Shown here: positions 59,968 through 64,000 of the stretch, piece by piece
Position numbering within the stretch: the first letter of the stretch is position 1
Layout: each line of letters starts with the position of its first letter
Source of the DNA: Guptibacillus spartinae
GTDB lineage: Bacteria > Bacillota > Bacilli > Bacillales > Guptibacillaceae
Direction of reading: 5' to 3'
Assembly: GCF_028610625.1 (NCBI RefSeq)
Contig: NZ_JAQQWU010000002.1
Coordinates: 186,001 to 250,000, forward strand
Length of the DNA: 64,000 bases
Made by a program: the position numbers and the translations under genes
The notes under the pieces: model-generated
What the model saw: the letters and a program-made list of their open reading frames with translations, nothing else
Told to the model about the DNA's origin: nothing
Database searches by the model: none

Positions 59968-60806
59968 GAATATCCTCCTAACTCTTTTAAAACCGCATTT
60001 CTCATTCTTTGTCGATCGGGAGTTATTCCTGTCCACTTTTCAAAAGCAAGAGCTCCCTGTTCTACAAACATGGAAATGCCATTATCTGTAACCGCGCCTT
60101 TTTGTTTGGAAAGCTTTAACCATTTGGTTTCAAGCGGATTATAGATTAAATCACTTACAACTGTACCCTCGTTTAACCTTTCTACAGATAGAGGCATCCG
60201 ATCTAGATGTGGACTCATACCTATAGAAGTAGTATTAATCACAACATCAAAGTGATGAAGCTCGGCTTCCGCCTCTTGGAGTGTTATTGCATTCGCAGAG
60301 GTATACGAGTTGCAAACACTCGAGAGATTCTCTGCTTTCTCAAGTGTACGGTTTGCTAGTGATAATGAAAGTACACCAGCCCTAGCAATACTAACAGCAA
60401 CAGCACGAGCAGCGCCACCCGCTCCAATCACAAGGACTTTTTTGTTTTCCAAATCGTTTTCTTGTAGAAGCGTAAGTAAGGAAAGTAAATAACCTTTCCC
60501 ATCAGTGTTAGTGCCAATATATTTACCATCCTGCTTGTATACAGTATTGACAGCACCAATATCAAGAGCTTCTTGTTCCACCTCATCGAGTAATGGGATA
60601 ATGGCAACTTTGTGAGGAATGGTCACATTGAATCCTTGGATATCAAGCATCTTCATTGCCTCCACGCCATCCTCTAACTGTTCTGGTGAAAGATCAAATG
60701 CCTGGTAATGATGTGATAAGCCAAGCTCTTTAAACTCACCGTTATGCATCATTGGTGACATCGAATGCGCGATCGGATGACCAATAAGTCCATATAGTTT
60801 TCCCAT
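59961..60806 (-). CDS. aroE: Shikimate dehydrogenase
   Basis: Reduces 3-dehydroshikimate to shikimate with NADPH in aromatic amino acid synthesis. The 281-residue protein has the substrate segment IGHPIAHSMSPMMHN, FNVTIPHKVAII with catalytic Lys, and the NADP motif VLVIGAGGAARAVA near residue 127. GGAGG precedes the ATG. It lies between yqeH and yhbY; the B. subtilis name is aroD. Confidence 0.96.
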   Translation of the reverse strand: MGKLYGLIGHPIAHSMSPMMHNGEFKELGLSHHYQAFDLSPEQLEDGVEAMKMLDIQGFNVTIPHKVAIIPLLDEVEQEALDIGAVNTVYKQDGKYIGTNTDGKGYLLSLLTLLQENDLENKKVLVIGAGGAARAVAVSIARAGVLSLSLANRTLEKAENLSSVCNSYTSANAITLQEAEAELHHFDVVINTTSIGMSPHLDRMPLSVERLNEGTVVSDLIYNPLETKWLKLSKQKGAVTDNGISMFVEQGALAFEKWTGITPDRQRMRNAVLKELGGYSC

Positions 60807-60816
60807 TACCTGCCTC

Positions 60817-61926
60817 CTAAATTAATGATTTTCGGATTGAAACGCCAACGCCTTCAGGAGCATAGGCCTTAACAGTCGTCCCATTACCGGATACTGTCAC
60901 CCATCCAAGTCCTGAAAAGACGATATCCATTTTTTCTTCCTTAATTCGAAGCTCATGTCCTACTAATGCAGGAAGCTCCTTTTTGGTTTGATCACCAGGA
61001 GGATAAAGTAGTTCACCAAGATGGTCTCGATAGAGCTCATCAGCTTTCTCCATTTTCGTACGATGAATATATAGTTCATTCGATAAATGACAAATAAAGG
61101 ACTGTCTTCCACCCTCCACAAAATCAAGACGTGAAAGTCCTCCAAAGAAAAGAGTTTGTCCTTCATTCAATTGAAATACCTTTGGTTTTATTTCTTTTTT
61201 CGGGCTGATTAACTTTAATTCTTCAGCATTTACATAGTGAGCCATCTGGTGGTGATTAATAATTCCGGGCGTATCATATAACGTATTCCCATCATCGAGC
61301 GGAATATCAATCAAGTCAAGCGTTGTACCTGGAAATTGGCTAGTCGTAATCATTTGTTCTTCATCGCCGCCAAATTCCTGTATTAGTCGGTTTACAAACG
61401 TTGATTTCCCTACATTCGTACACCCAATAATATAAACGTCTCTTCCGTCTCTCAGACGATCAATTTCAGCAGCAACGTCCATCACACCATCGCCTTTATC
61501 AGCGCTCATTAACCTAACATCCGCTGGCTTTAATCCGTTTTCTTTGGCACTCGATTGCATCCACTTGATAAGCTTTGACTTGTTCACAGATTTAGGTAGT
61601 AGGTCAACCTTGTTTCCAACTAATAAGACAGGGTTTCCGCCTGCAAAACGCTGAATACCCGGTAACCAGCTTCCATTGAAGTCAAAAATGTCTACAATTT
61701 TAACGATTAGAGCATCTGTTTGACTAATTTCATTAAGGATTTTCAAGAAGTCATCATCCGTTAAAGAAACATCTTGAATTTCATTGTAATGTTTCAAACG
61801 GAAACAACGCTGACAGATGATTACATCTCTCTTAAGCGCAGAAGGTGGGGCGTATCCAAGAGCGTTTTTATCTTCTGTTTGAATGTGTACCCCACATCCT
61901 GCACAAATGATTTGTTCATTATCCAA
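60817..61926 (-). CDS. yqeH: Circularly permuted ribosome-biogenesis GTPase YqeH
   Basis: A GTPase in 30S subunit assembly. The 369-residue protein has an N-terminal zinc finger (C8, C11, C38, C41) and a permuted GTPase domain, with G4 NKVDL near residue 105, then G5, and G1 GCTNVGKST near residue 166, then G3 DTPG near 217. The C-terminal domain probably binds RNA. It starts with TTG at 61926, seven bases after GGAGG. It follows yqeG by two bases. Confidence 0.95.
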   Translation of the reverse strand: MDNEQIICAGCGVHIQTEDKNALGYAPPSALKRDVIICQRCFRLKHYNEIQDVSLTDDDFLKILNEISQTDALIVKIVDIFDFNGSWLPGIQRFAGGNPVLLVGNKVDLLPKSVNKSKLIKWMQSSAKENGLKPADVRLMSADKGDGVMDVAAEIDRLRDGRDVYIIGCTNVGKSTFVNRLIQEFGGDEEQMITTSQFPGTTLDLIDIPLDDGNTLYDTPGIINHHQMAHYVNAEELKLISPKKEIKPKVFQLNEGQTLFFGGLSRLDFVEGGRQSFICHLSNELYIHRTKMEKADELYRDHLGELLYPPGDQTKKELPALVGHELRIKEEKMDIVFSGLGWVTVSGNGTTVKAYAPEGVGVSIRKSLI

Positions 61927-61928
61927 AC

Positions 61929-62444
61929 CTATTCCTCCCAATTTATTTTCCCTTTACGCTTCATCCAAGCAAGGAAAACACTTTCCATTCTTCTATTAAA
62001 TTTCGTGAAAAACCCATCCGTTTTAGCTACAGGAACAACAAGAATTGTATGAAGACCCATTCGATTTCCTCCAACAACATCTGTGAAAATCTGATCTCCT
62101 ATGACAACTGTCTCTTCTGCTCTAAGCTTCATATCTTTTAAAGCTTTGCGAAACGCTTTTGTCATCGGCTTCCTAGCTTCATATATAAAGGGTACCTCTA
62201 CAGGAGAAGCAAATTTCTCCACTCTGGTCCTATTATTATTCGAAACGATGGTAACAAGAATATCTTCATCACTCATTTGTTGAAACCATTTTAATAGTTC
62301 AGGGGTAGCATCTGCACGATCCCATTCCACAAGTGTGTTATCAAGGTCAGTGATAATGCCTTTTACACCCCGTTCTTTTAGTAGCTTCGGACTAATCTGA
62401 AAGATGTCTTGCACATGTTCATTTGGTAGAAACGTATTTAGCAA
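61929..62444 (-). CDS. yqeG: YqeG family HAD phosphatase
   Basis: A 171-residue HAD-superfamily IIIA phosphatase of unknown substrate. The nucleophile motif is IITDLDNTLVEWD near residue 34, with VSNNNRTR, and EETVVIGDQIFTDVVGGN near the C-terminus. It starts with TTG at 62444, with AGGAGTG eight bases before. The first gene of the yqeG to yqeM cluster. Confidence 0.92.
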   Translation of the reverse strand: MLNTFLPNEHVQDIFQISPKLLKERGVKGIITDLDNTLVEWDRADATPELLKWFQQMSDEDILVTIVSNNNRTRVEKFASPVEVPFIYEARKPMTKAFRKALKDMKLRAEETVVIGDQIFTDVVGGNRMGLHTILVVPVAKTDGFFTKFNRRMESVFLAWMKRKGKINWEE

Positions 62445-62799
62445 ATTGCAACACTCCTAGTATTAGTGACATCCCTATTGTATCAATATTTTCATTACGC
62501 ACAACTATTAACTTACAAACATATTCAATGAAAAATAACGATATGAAATCAAAATTTTTCGACAAATAATGTCATTTCCAAAAGTTGTGGATAACATTAC
62601 TAACATCATTAAACCATTTAGCCATTGTAAATAAGTAAGATATAAACACTATACCCACAAATTATCCACTCTTAACTGTGGATAACGGAACGGTTGTTCT
62701 ATAAATCGTTCCATGGTAAGCTAACTGCAAATAAAAGATCCACATACAAATTATGCGGAGTAATCGGAGAATAGAACCTTATTTTGGAGGTGCATAATC
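62445..62799. other. Divergent control region of yqeG and sda
   Basis: About 355 AT-rich bases with no ORF. It contains three DnaA-box-like nonamers (listed separately) on the sda side and presumably both promoters, which I could not place with confidence. Confidence 0.6.
62586..62685 (+). promoter_or_regulatory. DnaA boxes upstream of sda
   Basis: TGTGGATAA at 62586-62594 and 62677-62685 are perfect DnaA boxes (reverse of TTATCCACA); TTATCCACT at 62662-62670 differs at the last base. In B. subtilis DnaA activates sda through such boxes, coupling sporulation to replication. Confidence 0.8.
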
Positions 62800-62943
62800 A
62801 TGGAGAAGTTATCAGATGACTTGTTGATTGAATCCTTTTATAAGGCAAAGGAACTTAAACTTAGTAGCGAATTCATTCACCTTATTCAACGAGAGATCCA
62901 GAGACGTAGACTTGATAAACAAGTATCGCTCATAGGAATCTAA
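62800..62943 (+). CDS. sda: Sporulation checkpoint inhibitor Sda
   Basis: A 47-residue helical-hairpin protein that inhibits KinA autophosphorylation and so blocks sporulation when DNA replication is perturbed. The N-terminal KLSDDLLIESFYKAKELKL and the second helix FIHLIQREIQRRRL closely follow the B. subtilis Sda pattern. TTGGAGGTG precedes the ATG at 62800; TAA at 62941-62943. It sits beside yqeG as in B. subtilis and carries DnaA boxes upstream. Confidence 0.93.
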   Translation: MEKLSDDLLIESFYKAKELKLSSEFIHLIQREIQRRRLDKQVSLIGI

Positions 62944-62948
62944 CATTT

Positions 62949-62984
62949 GCCAACCTTGATTTTATCTAGGGTTGGCTTTTTGTT
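62949..62984 (+). terminator. Terminator of sda
   Basis: The hairpin GCCAACC / GGTTGGC (15-base loop) is followed by TTTTTGTTTATTTT. It overlaps the stop codon of the converging lipoprotein gene. Confidence 0.85.
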
Positions 62985-63441
62985 TATTTTCCTTAAAATA
63001 ACTTCCCCACGTAGACTCCCACTCTTCACTACTAACTTCATTTTCTTCCTTCATTTTCTTTGCACTTCTATATTGATGAGGCTCTGTTAAGAAAACAGCG
63101 GCCACTCCTTCAGCCTGTAGTAAGTCATGGTACTTTGATAGCAAAGAATCAACATCTCTTCGCTTATAAGCAAAAGGTTTTATTGCAACAACTGTTTGCT
63201 TATCACGAGACAGAATAATGACATCATTAATAGCTGATTCATTTTTCATCGTTTTTCGTATAACTTCTATAGAACTCCTTGGACTATGTTCTTTCAATAA
63301 CGCGGCTCCAAGTGGTTCAACTTCAATCGCCCTAAAATACTCTCTTGGTTCGAATGGTGACGGATCCTCGGATTTATATACGCTTTGACAGGCCGTCAAT
63401 AACATAATAATAGGAAAAAGAATAGAAATGGATTTTATCAT
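62962..63441 (-). CDS. YhcN/YlaJ-type sporulation lipoprotein
   Basis: A 159-residue predicted lipoprotein: signal peptide of about 17 residues with the lipobox L-L-T-A-C, then a mixed domain with DVIILSRDKQTVVAIKPF resembling the YhcN/YlaJ spore lipoprotein family. These are found in spore inner-membrane or cortex fractions. The ATG at 63441 follows AAAGGGG; longer starts give a poor signal peptide. Converges on sda and is divergent from mrpA. Family assignment is moderate; the lipoprotein nature is firm. Confidence 0.7.
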   Translation of the reverse strand: MIKSISILFPIIMLLTACQSVYKSEDPSPFEPREYFRAIEVEPLGAALLKEHSPRSSIEVIRKTMKNESAINDVIILSRDKQTVVAIKPFAYKRRDVDSLLSKYHDLLQAEGVAAVFLTEPHQYRSAKKMKEENEVSSEEWESTWGSYFKENKQKANPR

Positions 63442-63520
63442 GTGTATTCCCCTTTCGCAAATAGAATCGGCGTTGTTTGGAAAACTTATACGAGAAAGTT
63501 GTATTTTCAAACATGAAAAG

Positions 63521-63550
63521 TTGATAAATGTGTCGGTTTTTGATTACAAT
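63521..63550 (+). promoter_or_regulatory. Candidate promoter of mrpA
   Basis: TTGATA (63521-63526), 18-base spacer and TACAAT (63545-63550), a good SigA match, 70 bases before the mrpA ATG. Confidence 0.6.
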
Positions 63551-63560
63551 TGAGTTATTG

Positions 63561-63593
63561 CAATATGAGTTCATTTGAACTTTTATCATATTG
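63561..63593. repeat. Interrupted palindrome in the mrp leader
   Basis: CAATATGA-GTTC-ATTT-GAAC-TTTTA-TCATATTG: outer 8-bp and inner 4-bp inverted repeats, lying just after the -10 and before the ribosome binding site. It could be an operator or an RNA hairpin. Confidence 0.6.
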
Positions 63594-63619
63594 AGCATTA
63601 GTGGGGAGGTTTTTGTAGA

Positions 63620-64000
63620 ATGCTTCATGCAGCTGTCTTGCTACCTTTTCTGGCAGCGTTTTTCATCCCGTTGATTTATCGGGGCGTGAAACAAGTCCAT
63701 TTAGGATGGTTTGTTCTTTTAGTTCCGATTCTTTTGTTCGGGTATTTTCTAACATTTATAAAGGGAGTTATGCAGGGTGTACATACACTAAAGACGTTTG
63801 AGTGGATTCCTTCACTTGGCGTGAACGTTACATTCTATATTGATGGTCTTGGCCTATTTTTCGCGCTTTTGATCACTGGAATTGGGTCGCTCGTCGTCCT
63901 TTATTCCATCTATTATTTAAGTAAAGCGGAAAAGCTTGGCCATTTTTATGTTTATCTCCTATTGTTTATGGGAGCTATGCTCGGAGTTGTGTTATCAGAC
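63620..64000 (+). CDS. mrpA: Mrp-type Na+/H+ antiporter subunit A, N-terminal part (cut by window end)
   Basis: The first 127 residues of the large NuoL-like subunit of the Mrp (Mnh, Sha) cation/proton antiporter, important for sodium and alkali tolerance. It starts LHAAVLLPFLAAFFIPL and HLGWFVLLVPILL, then VTFYIDGLGLFFALLITGIG, a segment typical of MrpA/NuoL, and further membrane spans. The ATG at 63620 follows GGGGAGG about ten bases upstream. The frame is open to the window edge; the remaining mrpA and mrpB-G are expected beyond it. Confidence 0.92.
   Translation, partial: MLHAAVLLPFLAAFFIPLIYRGVKQVHLGWFVLLVPILLFGYFLTFIKGVMQGVHTLKTFEWIPSLGVNVTFYIDGLGLFFALLITGIGSLVVLYSIYYLSKAEKLGHFYVYLLLFMGAMLGVVLSD

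Noticed and set aside
63374-63628. 84-codon minus-strand frame upstream of mrpA
   Set aside because: It crosses the mrpA promoter and palindrome and overlaps the lipoprotein start; no binding site.

Overview
This window comes from a low-GC, spore-forming member of the Bacillaceae. It carries housekeeping genes in the order known from the Bacillus subtilis yqfU-to-yqeG chromosome segment, together with sporulation and germination genes (gpr, yqfC, yqfD, sda), competence genes (comEA, comEB, comEC, comER) and the start of an Mrp-type Na+/H+ antiporter gene, which would suit an alkaliphilic or salt-tolerant species. I saw no rRNA, tRNA, insertion sequence, prophage or CRISPR array. Almost everything is ordinary core chromosome, and I did not find a convincing undescribed multi-gene system. 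The most useful leads are regulatory or in intergenic DNA.

Layout. 1-2.9 kb: end of polyphosphate kinase, a lytic transglycosylase, yqfU and yqfT. 2.9-9.4 kb: nfo, cshB, yqfQ, ispH, yqfO, trmK and cccA (DNA repair, RNA helicase, isoprenoid synthesis, tRNA methylation, cytochrome c). 9.6-12.5 kb: an acyl-CoA synthetase and acyl-CoA dehydrogenase pair inserted between cccA and sigA. 12.8-18.1 kb: sigA, dnaG, yqxD, ppsR and ccpN (the macromolecular-synthesis operon followed by carbon regulators). 18.2-26.2 kb: recO, yqzL, era, cdd, dgkA, ybeY, pgpH, phoH, yqfD and yqfC. 26.4-31.6 kb: a complete phosphate uptake operon (pstS-pstC-pstA-pstB-pstB-phoU) behind a four-repeat PhoP box, placed between yqfC and the floA operon. 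31.9-34.7 kb: the nfeD-floA-yqfB envelope-stress operon behind a near-ideal SigW promoter. 35-41 kb: yqeY, rpsU, yqeW, deoC, mtaB, rsmE and prmA. 41-46 kb: the heat-shock operon hrcA-grpE-dnaK-dnaJ with a perfect CIRCE operator. 46-51.3 kb: hemW, lepA, yqxA, gpr and rpsT. 51.3-57.3 kb: holA, yqzM, comEC, comEB, comEA and divergent comER. 57.4-62.4 kb: a tightly overlapping cluster yqeG-yqeH-aroE-yhbY-nadD-yqeK-rsfS-yqeM (ribosome assembly, NAD and shikimate synthesis). 62.4-64 kb: sda with DnaA boxes, a sporulation-type lipoprotein gene and the 5' end of mrpA.

Compared with the gene order I know from B. subtilis, glyQ-glyS are missing between recO and ccpN, spoIIP is missing between gpr and yqxA, and the pst operon, the fatty-acid pair and deoC are additions. 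Three genes (the transglycosylase, ccpN and nfeD) have their only good ribosome binding site facing an ATT/ATC/ATA codon instead of ATG, GTG or TTG. Three proteins shorter than 50 residues (YqzL, YqzM, Sda) were found by reading the sequence between the larger genes.
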